From the NCBI RefSeq assembly GCF_033115175.1, contig NC_084850.1:104515939-104579938 (forward strand): 64,000 nt of DNA, in the 5' to 3' direction. Shown here in pieces: positions 22,870-34,188 of this stretch; the first letter of the stretch is position 1; each line of letters starts with the position of its first letter. The position numbers and the translations under genes are program-made. The notes beneath the pieces were generated by a model. That model was given only the letters and a program-made list of their open reading frames with translations, was not told the DNA's origin and ran no database searches. This DNA is from Lepus europaeus. Taxonomy: Eukaryota; Chordata; Mammalia; Lagomorpha; Leporidae.

Positions 22870-23750
22870 TGTTGTCCACTCGTCAGGCTGATGGAGTCCC
22901 CATTACCAAAATGGAGTCTATTTTCTGCCCTTGAACTTGGGTCAGGCTTTGGATGATTGCTTCTAATGAACAAAATGTAGAGTTATGTTGAAAATCGGCT
23001 GATGCTGGGTCACAAAAGGCAACACAACTTCTGCCAGGCTCTTACTCTTTTGGGAGACATGCCTTCGGACTCTGGAGGCTTCCCAGAGGCCACTGCACCA
23101 GACAGGCCGCACGGAGAAAGCACTTAGAGATAGAGTGACATGCCAAGGAGCTCCAGCTGTTGCCGCTCCCCTCCCCCCTGCCCAGCCCTGTTGTTTGGGT
23201 CTTCCTGAGACTCAGATGTGTGAGTAAGCAAACCTTGGGTGACTCCAGCCCCGAAGTGGAACTGGCCTTTGAATCACCCCAATCTGACTGAGAGTGGAGC
23301 AGAGGTGAGCCGTCCCTGCTGAGCCTTGGCCAGATTGCAGATTTGAGGGCGAAATGAATCCTGCTGTTTTAGGCCATTCTGTTTTTCCTAAAATATTATT
23401 TATTTGTTTATTTATTCATTTATTTAGTTAAGAAGCACACACACAGAAAGAAAGAGAGAGAGAGCTTTCCTTTCTGCTGATCCATTCCCCAAATTTCTGC
23501 GACAGCCAGGTGATGTGAAACCAAAAATTCAATCCAGGTCCCCCACGTGGGTGGCAGGACACTGACCCCTTGGGGGCTGTCACTGTGTCTGCATTAGCAG
23601 GAAACTGGAGTCAGGAGCCAGAGCTGGGTATTGAACCCACGTACTCCAATATTAAGAAGTGAAATGTCTTAACCACTAGGCCAAATGCCTGCCCCAAGGC
23701 ATTACATTTTTAGGTAGTTCATTATGCAACAAAGTAACTGGAATACTACT
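22870..23750 (+). mobile_element. LTR-like repeat (MLT/MaLR type), split by a CSINE
   Basis: Phrases such as 'gattgcttctaatgaacaaa', 'ggtcacaaaaggcaacacaac', 'aagccgtccctgctgagc'-like order and the end 'caacaaagtaactggaatac' match an MLT-class LTR read in sense. The family assignment is from memory. Confidence 0.6.
23393..23695 (-). mobile_element. Old CSINE (CSINE3-like)
   Basis: Antisense, diverged: 'tatttatttgtttatttatt' tail, 'gtgggtggcaggacactgac', 'gagctgggtattgaacccac' and 'cttaaccactaggccaaatg'. The last two phrases mark the older subfamily, also seen at 61222. Confidence 0.8.
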
Positions 23751-23754
23751 AAAC

Positions 23755-24235
23755 TTGACCAAAGAGTAAGTTAAGTTTCATCCTGAATCAACCAATTAGG
23801 CAGTGGTTTGGGCAGGTGGAAACAGAGCCAGAGAATTCCGTGGGAAGAGTTTGTTTTCACACTAGGTCTTCATATCTGGGGCATGTAGGGCATGCCCGTC
23901 TCCGTCTACTCCCCTAGCAGCACAGAAGTGGGCTGATGTTTGTCTCTTTTTATCTATCGTAAAAGCAGGCTCTGTGTATCGGAATTCAGATCCACCTTAG
24001 CCTTTGTTACATTCTTTCTTCTTCCTGAGGAGACATCTCAGTCAGTTTCCAGGATCCAGCATTGCCCACCGTTCGGTTTGAAATCACAGCCTTTTTCATA
24101 CTGATTTATCCACAGTAGAAGTTGTCTGTCACTTCCTCCTTCCATGACAGGATGCTGTCCAACCCCCACCCCCACCCTACATATTCATTTACATATGGAA
24201 AGGGGGTCCAGATTTTCCCTTGTTGCAAAAGATCT
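23755..24235. other. Non-coding stretch, no gene seen
   Basis: No repeat or exon recognised. A 142-codon plus frame starting at 24122 runs almost wholly into the next CSINE and is an artefact. Confidence 0.4.
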
Positions 24236-24249
24236 AAAATAGTAAGCTG

Positions 24250-24543
24250 GGGGCCAGTGCTGTGGCACAGCAGATTAACACCCTGGCCTGAAGCACCAGC
24301 ATTCCATATGGCGCCGGTTCAAAACCCGGCTGCTCCACTTCCCATCCAGCTCTCTGCTATGTCCTGGGAAAGCAGTAGAAGATGGCCCAAGTCCTTGGGC
24401 CCCTGCACCCATGTGGGAGACCTGGAAGAAGCTCCTGGCTCCTGGCTTTGGATCAGCGCAGCTCCGGCCGTTGCGGCCAATTGGAGAGTGAACCATCAAA
24501 AGACCTCTCTCTGCCTCTCCTCCCTCTGTATAACTCTGATTTA

Positions 24544-24576
<33 letters not shown>
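24250..24576 (+). mobile_element. CSINE, full length, first of a same-site pair
   Basis: Sense copy from 'gggggccagtgctgtggcac' to an (AAAT)n tail of about eleven units. Target duplication AAAATAGTAAGCTG at 24237-24249/50 and 24577-24590. Confidence 0.95.
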
Positions 24577-24578
<2 letters not shown>

Positions 24579-24590
24579 AATAGTAAGCTG

Positions 24591-24921
24591 AGGGCCGGTG
24601 TTGTGATGCAGCTTGTACATGCCAACATCTCATATCAGAGTTCAAGTCCAAGTTGTTTCACTTCCCATCCAGCTTCCTGCTAATGTGCCTTGAAGGCAGA
24701 GGGAGATGGTTCAAGTACTTGGGTCCTTACTACACACGTGGGAGACCTGGATGGATTTTCTGGCCCTTGGCTTCAGCCTGGCCCAGACCTGGTGTTTGTG
24801 GCCATTTGGGAATTGAAACAGCAATTGGAAGATAGTTCTCTCTTTCTCTCTCTCTCTCCCTTTCTCTGACACTTTTTGACTTTCAAATAAGTAAATCTTT
24901 TAAAAAGATAAAATATAAATA
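24591..24921 (+). mobile_element. CSINE, older, second of a same-site pair
   Basis: Sense copy from 'agggccggtgttgtgatgca' to 'tcaaataagtaaatctttt'. It is more diverged than the left copy. AAGCTGAG follows its tail (24923-24932), so the target sequence is present three times around the pair. Confidence 0.9.
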
Positions 24922-24934
24922 AAAAGCTGAGTGA

Positions 24935-25505
24935 GGACTCACAGGCAAAATGATGCTTAAAAATGAAGAGATTATAATCTAGCAAACAGATAATCTGAAG
25001 CAAAAATAGCTCAGTTATTATGAAATCATATTTTAGGTAACTGAACCATCTAGAATATATCTGTGAACTGAGAGACATATGAACATAGGAAAGAAAATGA
25101 CAAGTGTCTGGAAATGCTTGGGTAAGTGCTAAAGAGCTCTCCTATTTTATTCAGACAAGTTTCCCAGTTTTCTCAGAGGCTATTTCTTCACGGAGCTGCA
25201 AATTCTAGCTTCAGAATTTGCAAATATTTTACACGATATTGTAACATTTTTGGTCATCTGATTTTCCAGTGTGAGGTAGATTAGAATCAGCAAATAACCA
25301 AAGGGAGGAGGCACTTAAAGGGGAGCATTGCTTGAGATAGGCAGTGACAACAGTAGGAAAGAGTGTCCAAGAGCATGTGACCAAAATTTAGCAGTGACAT
25401 TGGAAATCAAAACCTGTGCAGGCTGGTGCCTTTGCCAAAGGGACACATAGCTCTACATACCTCAATAGTCCAGGATGACATCATTCATACCCAGTAGGAT
25501 AAGAG
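24935..25505. other. Non-coding stretch, no gene seen
   Basis: AT-rich unique-looking DNA with no coding frame of note. Confidence 0.4.
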
Positions 25506-25507
25506 CA

Positions 25508-26342
25508 GTAGTCCTCCTTTATCTGCAGGCTATGTGTCCCAAGACTCCAAGGGGATGCCTGAAACCAAGGATGATAGAAAATGGTATATCCACTATGCTT
25601 TTGTCTTTCTACCCTGCAGCATTGCCACAAAATTTAATCAGCCTCCATGTTTGATGCCCTGTTGACTCCTTTGCATCACTACTCTTGTGCTTTGGGGCTA
25701 TTATTAAGTAAAATAAGGGTTATTCCAACACAACCGCTGTGATACTGAAACAGTCTATCTGGGGGCTGGCGCTGTGGTAGAGTAGGTAAAGCTGCCACCT
25801 GCAACGCTAGCATCCCTTACAAGCGCCTATTTGAGACCCGGCTGCTCCACTTCACATGCGGCTCCCTGCTAATGCACCTGGGAAAGCAACAGAGGATGAC
25901 CCAAGTGCTTGAGCCCCTGCCACCCATGTGTGAGGCCCAGAAAAACTCCTGGCTCCTGATTTCCACCTGACCCAGCGCTGGTGATTGCGACCATTGAGGG
26001 AGTGAGCCAGCAGATGGAAGATCTCTGTCTCTCTCTCCCTCCTCTCTGTAACTCTGCCTTTCGAATAAGTAAGTATTTTGTTTAAAAAAGAAGCAGTCGC
26101 ATAATTGACACAGCTACTAAATTACTAATTAGGTGACATATATGGCGTGGATATGTGGACACACTGGACAAAGGGATGATTCATCATACTACCCAGAAGG
26201 ATAACTGGCTTAAAACCTACAAATTGTTTATTTCTGGAATTTTCCACTAAGTGTTTTCAGGCTGCAGTTGACAAGCAGGTCACTAAAGCAGCAAAAAGCA
26301 AAACCACAGACGCGGCGGGGGCCGGGGGGAGGACTGCTATAA
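25508..26342 (+). mobile_element. Tigger/pogo DNA transposon, non-autonomous (MER8-like), split by a CSINE
   Basis: The left end 'gcagtagtcctcctttatct' and right end 'gggggaggactgctat' are inverted repeats. The body holds 'caaggggatgcctgaaacca', 'gctattattaagtaaaataa', 'ggacaaagggatgattcatc' and 'ttgtttatttctggaatttt', which match the MER8/Tigger order. No transposase frame remains. Confidence 0.85.
25763..26093 (+). mobile_element. CSINE, full length, inside a Tigger
   Basis: Sense copy from GGGGGCTGGCGCTGTGG to 'tcgaataagtaagtattttg'. CAGTC sits on both sides (imperfect duplication). It postdates the transposon it splits. Confidence 0.9.
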
Positions 26343-26344
26343 TG

Positions 26345-27690
26345 GCTCAATTTTGTTCAGGATGGTTTTTATAAAAGCAGGAAAAATGATTTCTGACATA
26401 TTTTAGAGAGGTCTCATAGGAAATGATCTAAAGCAAGAGTGCTTTGGCACTTAAGGGGATAAAGTTCAGTTACCTAGGAAAATGACTCATGTGGAAACAT
26501 TTTCTCGTATATTGGTGAAAACGAGGACCTGCTATATTATGAATATTCATCAGAAACAACTGTGGAAGTCCTGCTGATCAGTAGGTGGTCTCAAAACTGA
26601 GATTTCTGTCTTTAATGAAACCTTAGGGTCACCTATTTGTTCCTTTCGCCCAGCACCTCCTTTCTTCTGGATGTAAGACTCTGCTTTCTTGGGAGATGCC
26701 CTTTGGTCCACACAGTTGTCATCTTGCTACAGGCTCCACCTCCTTGCCCACCGTGATGAGCCTTTGGTGGCTGCTGACCAAGCTCACTTGACCCCTGGCC
26801 ATGGTGACGGGACTCAGGGTGGTGGGTGGTGGTGGACAGCTGGTGACCTGAGATGGCCTTGCATCCTTCAAGGAGCATTTTAATTAGAGTGAGAGAAAGA
26901 AGTGACTTTCCTTTGAGGAGGTGAAATTTAGTGGCTGTGAGACCCAGAGCTGATAGGGCCTTGGTCCTAATCTCTGGGGAAAAGCTCATCTGAGAACATG
27001 TCACAGGTGCACAGAGAGAAGCAGACAGAACAGATGCACGGGGGAGCATCTGAGGAACTTCATCCCAATCAATGAGGCTGTGGGAGCTGTCCTGATGTCT
27101 GCCTCTTGGCTTCTAGAAGCTATCCACAGTGTCCTTTGGGTGAATCCTCTTTTGCACAAGTGACTCAGTTGGCTTTCTATCATCTGCAGCTGAGACACTC
27201 GCCTGGAGAGTGGCTGCTCTGGAAACTACACGAGGCCACCTCTGAGCTGCTCACCGCAACACGGAGACTCCGACATGGATACCAAGACGGGGAAACTGCG
27301 AAGTGGAGTTGTTATCTCTCAAGCCATCTGGCCAAAAGAAAGTGGAGCTGCCTAACTGAAGGAGCAAAGGACTGGGAGAGAAAAAGCAGGAGTCCTTATC
27401 CCATAAAGCAATCTGCCTTATCCCATTTCCCTTCCCGAGTAATTCAAACCAAATGTTCAGCCTTGCTCCCCACCAAGCCCTGAGGGTGAGGGCTCTGAGC
27501 ATGCGCTCTCCTGACTCAAGAAGGCCAGTGTAAAGGGCAGAATTCCACGCAGCCTTTCAGCATGGGCTTCCTGAGCCAGTGAGGTGTCTTACCTATCTCC
27601 TGTTGTTCGCCACTGCTATTTCTTATGGCCAGGAGACAGGAAAATGGCCCTCGCTGTTGAAGTTCCATCTGTGTGGTGACAAGCTCCCAA
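26345..27690. other. Non-coding stretch, no gene accepted
   Basis: No named repeat. Frames of 138 codons (minus, 26633-27049) and 125 codons (plus, 27106-27483) exist, but neither resembles a known domain and their codon composition is not persuasive. Confidence 0.4.
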
Positions 27691-27692
27691 AC

Positions 27693-27900
27693 AATATAGA
27701 CCAATAGTGATAGCAACACTTAGAGAGTGCCACACGCTGCTTTAAGCAACTGACATGTATTTATCTCATTTCATTGGATCCTCACAAACCTGCGACATAG
27801 GGACTCTCATTATTTTCAGTTTTTGAGATGAGTAAAATTGAGGCTTGGGGAAGTTAAGAAGCTTGAAAGTAGATCATGCTTTGTATGGGATGTAACCTCA
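27693..27900 (+). mobile_element. MIR SINE
   Basis: 'cacgctgctttaagcaactg', 'ttatctcatttcattggatcctcac' in part, and 'ttgaggcttggggaagttaag' follow the MIR 5'-to-core order. Confidence 0.8.
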
Positions 27901-27904
27901 GGGA

Positions 27905-28405
27905 GCCTCTCTCCAGATTCTTCTCTCCCAATCACTGTGCTAGATGCCTTTCTGCACCAGGGCACCGGCTGGAGCGCTCAGCCGAAGCCTCCTGACCTGC
28001 TCGACTTTCTGCTGTCAAGGGTGCTGGCCCGATGAGCAGGAGAGGCAGACGTGCGCACGCGAAGCCTTACCACGGCACTGTCTGGCAAGTTTCCATAGCT
28101 TTTCTGGTACTTAAGCCAGAGCTGCTTACACACCCTCACGGCCCTCAGCACTGCTGCTGACAATGTCATTAAGTACAAGGGTCTGGCAAGTCATTTGGAA
28201 ATATGCAGAAAGAGCTCTCGAAACATATACGCACCTTGACCAAGGAGGCTGTCCTAAGGAAATACTTTAAATTGCAGACTAAACATTATGCACAATGGTG
28301 TTACACTCAGGACTCCATTAAAAGTTTGAAACAACTCTAGTTGCAGAACTTTTCATGTTTGAAGAAAGAGATTTGGACAGATTTTCCCATAGAAACATCA
28401 ATTCA
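27905..28405. other. Non-coding stretch, no gene seen
   Basis: No named repeat. A 65-codon frame at 27838-28035 overlaps the MIR tail and is not supported. Confidence 0.4.
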
Positions 28406-28409
28406 TTGT

Positions 28410-29330
28410 AAGATCCATCAGTTACCTATTGCTTCATGACAAATGACTCCAGATCTTAGGAACCGAAAACAACAATGGTTTGTTATTTCTCATGACTTTG
28501 TAAACCAGTTAGGTGGTTCTTCTGCTGTTTGTTTTTTTTTTAATTTATTTTATTTATTTGAAAGGTAGACTTATGAAGAGAGGGAGGGAGGGATGGAGGG
28601 AGGGAGGGTGAGAGAGAGAGAGGGAGAGAGAGAGAGAGATCTTCCATCTGCTGGTTCACTCCAAGTGGCCACAATAGCCAGGGCTGGGTCAGGCCAAAGC
28701 CAGGAGCTTCATCCAGGCCTCCCACGTGGGTACAGGGGCCCAAGGGCCAGCCTCTGCTGCTTTCCCAGGCCATAGCAGGGAGCTGGATTGCAAGTGGAGC
28801 AGCCGGGGCTTGAACGGGCCTCCATATGGGATGCCCGTGTAGCAGGTGTCAGCTTAACCTGCTATGCCACAGCACCAGCCCCTCTTCTGCTAGTTTTGCT
28901 TGGGCTCATTCATGAGGTTGCGGTAAGCTGCAAGTTCAGCTGGAACTGAACTGGCTTCACTCAAACATCAGGGGCCTTGGTGCCGGCTGTGGGTGGGATG
29001 CTTTGGTTGTCCTCCATGTGCCCTCTCTTCCTCTAGTAGCTAAACCAGTTTCTTTTCAGCATGGCAGTCTCAAGGCAGTGTTCTAAGACAGAGGAAGAAG
29101 CAGAGTAGGCTTTTATGCTTTAGTCTCAAAAACTGCACCATGCCCTTCCAACACCTTCAGCTGGTCCAAACAAGTCACAAGGCTAAGTCAGATTCAAAGG
29201 AGTGGAGGAACAGACATTACCTTTTGATAGGAGCAAACATCTCATTGCCAAGGGTTAGGGGCAGATGTGCTTCTAGGGGCCCCGTCATTATACCCATCTG
29301 TCACAGGAGGGGGGCAAGTGCAACCTGAAC
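28410..29330 (+). mobile_element. Ancient mammalian interspersed repeat (LTR-like), split by a CSINE
   Basis: Left part 'tattgcttcatgacaaatga', 'aggaaccgaaaacaacaatgg', 'ttggttcttctgctg'-type text; right part 'gcttgggctcattcatgagg', 'gcaagttcagctggaactga' and 'aacaagtcacaaggctaagt'. The same family recurs at 52215-52660. Old mammalian repeats of this kind run '...acaaatgaccccaaa...ctgggctcac...', but I cannot name it securely. Confidence 0.6.
28531..28882 (-). mobile_element. CSINE with (GGGA)n tract
   Basis: Antisense copy from 'taatttattttatttatttg' to 'cacagcaccagcccc'. TCTTCTGCTNNTTT flanks both ends (28518-28530 and 28883-28896). It contains a (GGGAGGGA)n/(GA)n block. Confidence 0.92.
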
Positions 29331-29369
29331 AAAAAAGGATCTGGGATTTCTGTAGTAAAGAATTAACTT

Positions 29370-30150
29370 CACCCAAGAGAAGTCTAGCTTTTGCCCTCAG
29401 CTCCAAGGTCTCTGGGCCTTGGAAATGTCCAACCTGATAGGAATGTCTTTGTTTGCCTGGAGGCTATGGCAATGGGGATCTAACCATGGGATTTACAATA
29501 GGAGCTTTAAAGCCAGACGCTAAAGCCATCCGTCTGAGCTCTGGAAAGAGTTGGCTATGAATGGTCAGCTACATAGGCATTATGTGAAAGTCTCCGTACA
29601 AGCAGGTCACCAAAGGCTCTGGTGAGCTCCTCTGGTAGGCCATAGTGCCTGAGTATTGTCACGCTTTGATGCCGGGAGGGCGACATGTTCCTGAGAATGC
29701 CAGAAGCTTTGTGTTTAGGAACTTCTCTCGGATTTCAACGCACGCATGTCTTCCTTTTTCTGGTTCTAATTTGCATCCTTTCTCCGTAGCAAGATTGCCA
29801 TCCTAAGCGGAGTGCTGTCTTCCACTTTGAGTCACTCTAAAGTAGTATTGAACCTGAGAGAACTGGGGATGGGTGGGTATCTCAGAAGTTTTAGTCAGCT
29901 GCTCTGAAATGCTAGGGGTACTGGGGACCCCAATCTTGCAGCTGGGGTCTGCGGTGAGGGCAGTCTTGTAGAACTGATCCCACTGACTTGGCAGAAGGGC
30001 ACACTCCTTACAGCTGGTGTCAGAGCTCTTGGACAGATTCAGTCATCTAGAGGACGATGCCCTTAATCTTGACTTTGGTTGCATCTTGGAAGGAACCATG
30101 AACCATGGGCACTCTTTGGATAGGATGTCCTTCAATTAAAAAAAAAAAGC
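29370..30150 (+). mobile_element. ERVL-type LTR-like repeat
   Basis: 'tttctggttctaatttgcat', 'cgtagcaagattgccatcct', 'tattgaacctgagagaactgg' in part, and 'gagggcagtcttgtagaact' follow the order of ERVL/MLT2-type LTRs. Borders and family are tentative. No retroviral gene is attached. Confidence 0.5.
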
Positions 30151-30164
30151 AAAACAGAAAAAAT

Positions 30165-30395
30165 AACGAATAGTGGTAACTGACATTGCTTGCACACTCA
30201 TCATGCGAGGGAGTTTACCCATATTAACTGACGGATGCCTCTGACAAGCCTCTGAGATAAGTACTATTATTATGCCCATTTTACAGTTGGAAAAACTAAG
30301 GTATGGAGAGATTACATTACATCCTCAAATTGATACAGATAATTGGTAAGACTGAAATTCAAAGCATTCTGGCTTTAGAGTCCATTGTCTCAACT
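30165..30395 (+). mobile_element. MIR SINE
   Basis: 'gagataagtactattattat', 'cccattttacagttggaaaa', 'ctaaggtatggagagattac' and 'attctggctttagagtccatt' are MIR phrases in the right order. Confidence 0.88.
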
Positions 30396-30489
30396 TCCAT
30401 TTCATACTGTCTGTAAATGTACCTGCCTACCCATTTAACCACCAAATATCTGTTTATGTAACTATACATATCATGCTGGCTTTAGTTTG

Positions 30490-30850
30490 GTGATTTTCTT
30501 TTTGTATTTAGGGGTTCACATACTTGTTTTTGTATAAATGATTGGCCTATTCTTTTCTTGTACTCTCCTTTTTTGTTATTGGTACCAAGAGTCTATTAAT
30601 TTCACAAAATGAGCTGGAGAGGTTTCCCAAGCTTGTTAATTGTTATACTGTTCAATTCTTCTATATATTTACTGGTAATTTATAGTCTCAATTTATTAGC
30701 TTCTATTAGGTCTGCTAAAAGTCTCCATTAGCATTTTGTTTTACATACTTCAAAATAATATTATTATGAAAAGAAATACACAAGTCCCAAAATTAAAGTA
30801 AAACAATTGAACCTTACTGTACATCAAATCACTAACATTACCTACAGAGA
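30490..30850 (-). mobile_element. Old L1-like fragment
   Basis: Antisense text such as 'aatttcacaaaatgagctgg', 'agaggtttcccaagcttgtt' and 'attggcctattcttttcttg' resembles diverged L1 ORF2. Low-confidence borders. Confidence 0.45.
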
Positions 30851-30851
30851 A

Positions 30852-31130
30852 GTTTTTTTTTTTTAATATTTATTTATTTGAAAGAGTTACAGAGACAAGA
30901 GGAGAGAGAGAGAGAGAGAGAGATCTTCCATCTGTGGTTCACTCCCCAGATGGCTGCAACATCCAGGACTGGGCCAGACCAAAGCCAGGGACCAGGAGTT
31001 TCATCTGGGTCCCCTATGTGGGTGACAGGAGCCCAGGTACTTGGGTCATCTTCCACTGTTTTTTCCCAGGCCATTAGCAGGGAGCTGGATCACAAATGGA
31101 GCATCTGGGACTTGAACCAGCTCCCAGGAA
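30852..31130 (-). mobile_element. CSINE, head truncated
   Basis: Antisense copy from 'taatatttatttatttgaaag' to 'gacttgaaccagctccc'. The final head part is missing, consistent with 5' truncation. Confidence 0.88.
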
Positions 31131-31508
31131 AGTTATTTTAAGTGACTTATACACAGTATCCTGACCATACATTCTTATTAAAATACATTATTAAGATATA
31201 AAGCACTACAAAGAAACCTTAAATTTTCTTCAGTAATTTTATTATTAGGTATAATGTTAATGTTGTAATTTTGAAACTGCTTTTTATACATTACAGGGTA
31301 AAGTAAAACATGTAACCATGTTCATATTATTATGACTTAAGATTTTCAGTTAAGAAAATAGGCAAATATAAAACTCAAGGAAATTAAGAAAAATACTTGA
31401 GGCTCAATTTGAATAGAAAATTTAAACATGGAGTATTATTATTATAAAACATAACTTATAGATGTTTACACCAAGGGTTGACAAACTTTCCTTATAAAAC
31501 TGGATGGT

Positions 31509-31842
31509 GGCCGGCGCCGTGGCTTAACAGGCTAATCCTCCACCTTGTGGCGCCGGCACACCGGGTTCTAGTCCCGGTTGGGGCGCCGGATTCTGTCCCG
31601 GTTGCCCCTCTTCCAGGCCAGCTCTCTGCTGTGGCCAGGGAGTGCAGTGGAGGATGGCCCAAGTGCTTGGGCCCTGCACCCCATGGGAGACCAGGAGAAG
31701 TACCTGGCTCCTGGCTTCGGATCAGCGAGATGCACTGGCCGCAGCGGCCATTGGAGGATGAACCAACGGCAAAAAGGAAGACCTTTCTCTCTGTCTCTCT
31801 CTCTCTCACTATCCACTCTGCCTGTCAAAACAAAAACAAAAC
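31509..31842 (+). mobile_element. CSINE2, first of a same-site tandem pair
   Basis: Sense copy from 'ggccggcgccgtggcttaac' to CTGCCTGTC and (AAAAC)n. The AAAACTGGATGGT target copies lie at 31497-31508, 31843-31855 and 32220-32231. CpG-rich and little diverged, so comparatively young. Confidence 0.95.
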
Positions 31843-31855
31843 AAAACTGGATGGT

Positions 31856-32125
31856 GCCGGCGCCGCGGCTCACTAGGCTAATCCTCCACCTTGCGGCGCC
31901 GGCACACCGAGTTTTAGTCCCGGTAGGGGCACCGGATTCTGTCCCAGTTGCTCCTCTTCCAGTCCAGCTCTCTGCTGTGGCCCGGGAGGGCAGTGGAGGA
32001 TGGCCCAAGTGCTTGGGCCCTGCACCTGCATGGGAGACCAGGAGAAGCACCTGGCTCCTGGCTTCGGATCAGCGCGGCGCACCGGCCGCGGCAGCCATTG
32101 GAGGGTGAACCAACGGCAAAGGAAG

Positions 32126-32168
<43 letters not shown>

Positions 32169-32219
32169 CTCTGCCTGTCAAAAAACAAAAAACAAAAAAA
32201 CAAACAAACAAAAAAACCC
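31856..32219 (+). mobile_element. CSINE2, second of a same-site tandem pair
   Basis: Sense copy beginning 'gccggcgccgcggctcacta', with a (CT)n block of about 35 nt (32127-32165) and an A-rich tail with C interruptions. It differs from the left copy at many diagnostic positions (for example 'ctcactagg' against 'cttaacagg'), so it is not a simple duplication of it. Confidence 0.95.
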
Positions 32220-32574
32220 AAACTGGATGGTAAGCAGTTTAGGCTCTGTAGACGATATCATACTGTTGCAACTATTCAACTCTACTTTTGTTGCATCAAT
32301 ATGTAAGTAAATGAGTGTGACTGTGTTCCTATAAAAGTTTATTTACAAAAACATGTAGTGGGATAGATTTGGCTTAAGGGACATTGCTGGCCTCTGGTTT
32401 TATACTAGAAGGGTCTGGAATCCATGCCTCTTCCCTTAACAACGAGAATATTTAGCACCTGCATCTTGGTTTCTTAATACCATTCCCCATTAAATTGATG
32501 GTGGAGAGAGAGCTGATTTCAAAGCTAGGGCTGGAAAAGTTAAAAATGAGCCTACATTGACTTGTGTCAGGAAG

Positions 32575-32599
32575 CCAAACAAACAAACAAACAAACAAG
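32575..32599. repeat. (AAAC)n microsatellite
   Basis: Six consecutive AAAC units. Confidence 0.9.
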
Positions 32600-32683
32600 C
32601 AAGATTAATGGAGTCCTTCCAAAAGAAAACTGGCATTACATTGAAGGGGTCCCACTAAACAAAAGGGAGTAATTTGATCATCA

Positions 32684-32705
32684 GATAATGATGATGATGA
32701 TGATG
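32684..32705. repeat. (GAT)n microsatellite
   Basis: About seven ATG/GAT units. Confidence 0.9.
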
Positions 32706-33554
32706 AGAAACATAATTGATTGAAAAACACTGAATAAGTCAAAATTCTAGAGTTTATAGTCACAATAAAAAGGAAAAGAAAGACAAAGAAGAAAAGCACT
32801 CATTTGCCACTGTTGAAGATGATATTTACATCAATTTTTCTCTCTAAAAACGTATGTTAAGAGAAAAAAATATTTAGTCCATTCTAATTGAAGAGAGAAT
32901 AATTACAACTAATAAATGTAAAAGGGTGATAGAATTAGAGAATCAGTCTATCACTATGCAAACCCTAGCGACAGAATTAATTCAGGTAGGGATTATCAAT
33001 GAATGATGGACCCATTAGGTGTCAAGCTGTTGGGGAATGGATAGCTGCATGGTGTCAAATTGTCACTCCATAGATTACTGGGTCATTACATAGGGAAAAT
33101 CACACCTCTGCAGTGGAGAAATCAAGTGGCTGCCACCTTAATTAAAGGATTCAACTTAGGAGCGCTACTAGTGAGACAGTCTGACATTATATAACTCTAG
33201 TAGAATGCAATATGTGCAAATAGCACAGCCAATATTATCACCGTTCAGCCTTCTGAGTATACAGTGGTCCCTCAGTATCCACAGGCAGTTGGTTCCAGAA
33301 CACCTTCCCCCCCCCCCAGGACACCAAAATCCAGATACTCAAGTCCTTTATATAAAATGGTTTAGTATTTGCATCAGAACATATGCACAGCCTCCTGTGT
33401 ACTTTAAATCATGTCTAGATTATTTTAATACCTAATACAATATAAATGTTATTTAAATAGTTGTAACTGTAAGGTTTAAGGAACAATGGCAAGAAGAAAG
33501 AGGTCTGACAGGTCTCATATAGACACATTTTTTGAAAGATATCTTTTTTAAAAA

Positions 33555-33858
33555 AAAGATTTATTTATTTGAAAGTCAGAGTTACAGTGAAGAGAGAGAT
33601 CTCCCATCGGCTGGTTCACTTCCCAAATGGACTCAATGGTCAGGGCTGGACCAGGCTGAAGCCAGGAGCCAGGGGTTCCATCTGGGTCTCCATGTGAAGG
33701 ACAGGGTTCCAAACACTTGAGCCATCTTCCACTGCTTTCTGGGGTACATTAGCAGGGAGCTGGATTGGAAGCAGAGCAACCAGGACTCAAATCAGGGGTC
33801 ACAGGGGATGTCGACAACCAGGCAGTCACTCAACCCGCTGTGCCACAACACCAACCCC
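33555..33858 (-). mobile_element. CSINE, full length, nested in MER2
   Basis: Antisense copy from 'aaagatttatttatttgaaag' to 'gccacaacaccaacccc'. Back to back with the next CSINE. Confidence 0.9.
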
Positions 33859-33867
33859 AGACAGACT

Positions 33868-34188
33868 TTTTTTTTAAAGGAAATATTTATTTATTTATTT
33901 ATTTGAAAGTTAGAGTTACACAGAGGCGGGGGAGGTTTCCATCTGTTGGTTCACTCCCCAATTGGTCACAACTGCCAGAGCTACACTGATGTGAAGCCAG
34001 GAGCCAGGAGCTTCTTCCGGGTCTCCCATGCGGCAGGGGCCCAAGGACATGGGCTATCTTCTACTGCTTTCCCAGGCCATAGCAGAGAGCTGGATTGGAA
34101 GTGGAGCAGCTGGGACTCGAACTGGCACCCATATGGGATGCCGGCACTGTAGGCAGTGGCTTTACCCACTACGCCACAGCACCAGCTC
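33868..34188 (-). mobile_element. CSINE, full length, nested in MER2
   Basis: Antisense copy from 'tatttatttatttatttatttg' (in part) to 'cgccacagcaccagctcc'. CACTTTT and AGACTTTT next to its ends are weak duplication candidates. Confidence 0.9.

Larger units (their letters stand above)
32232..33256. other. Non-coding stretch with two microsatellites
   Basis: Unique-looking DNA. Holds (AAAC)n at 32575-32599 and (GAT)n at 32684-32705. No coding exon seen. Confidence 0.45.

Noticed and set aside
26633..27049. 138-codon minus frame
   Set aside because: No splice sites, no domain, non-coding-like codon use, and the overlapping opposite strand is also open.
31509..32110. CpG island / promoter
   Set aside because: The CpG-rich DNA is entirely the two young CSINE2 copies, with no adjacent exon.
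31478..32310. Overlapping frames of 105-176 codons on both strands as new genes
   Set aside because: They are translations of two CSINE2 copies; the same peptides recur at 49829-50290 and 62434-62873.
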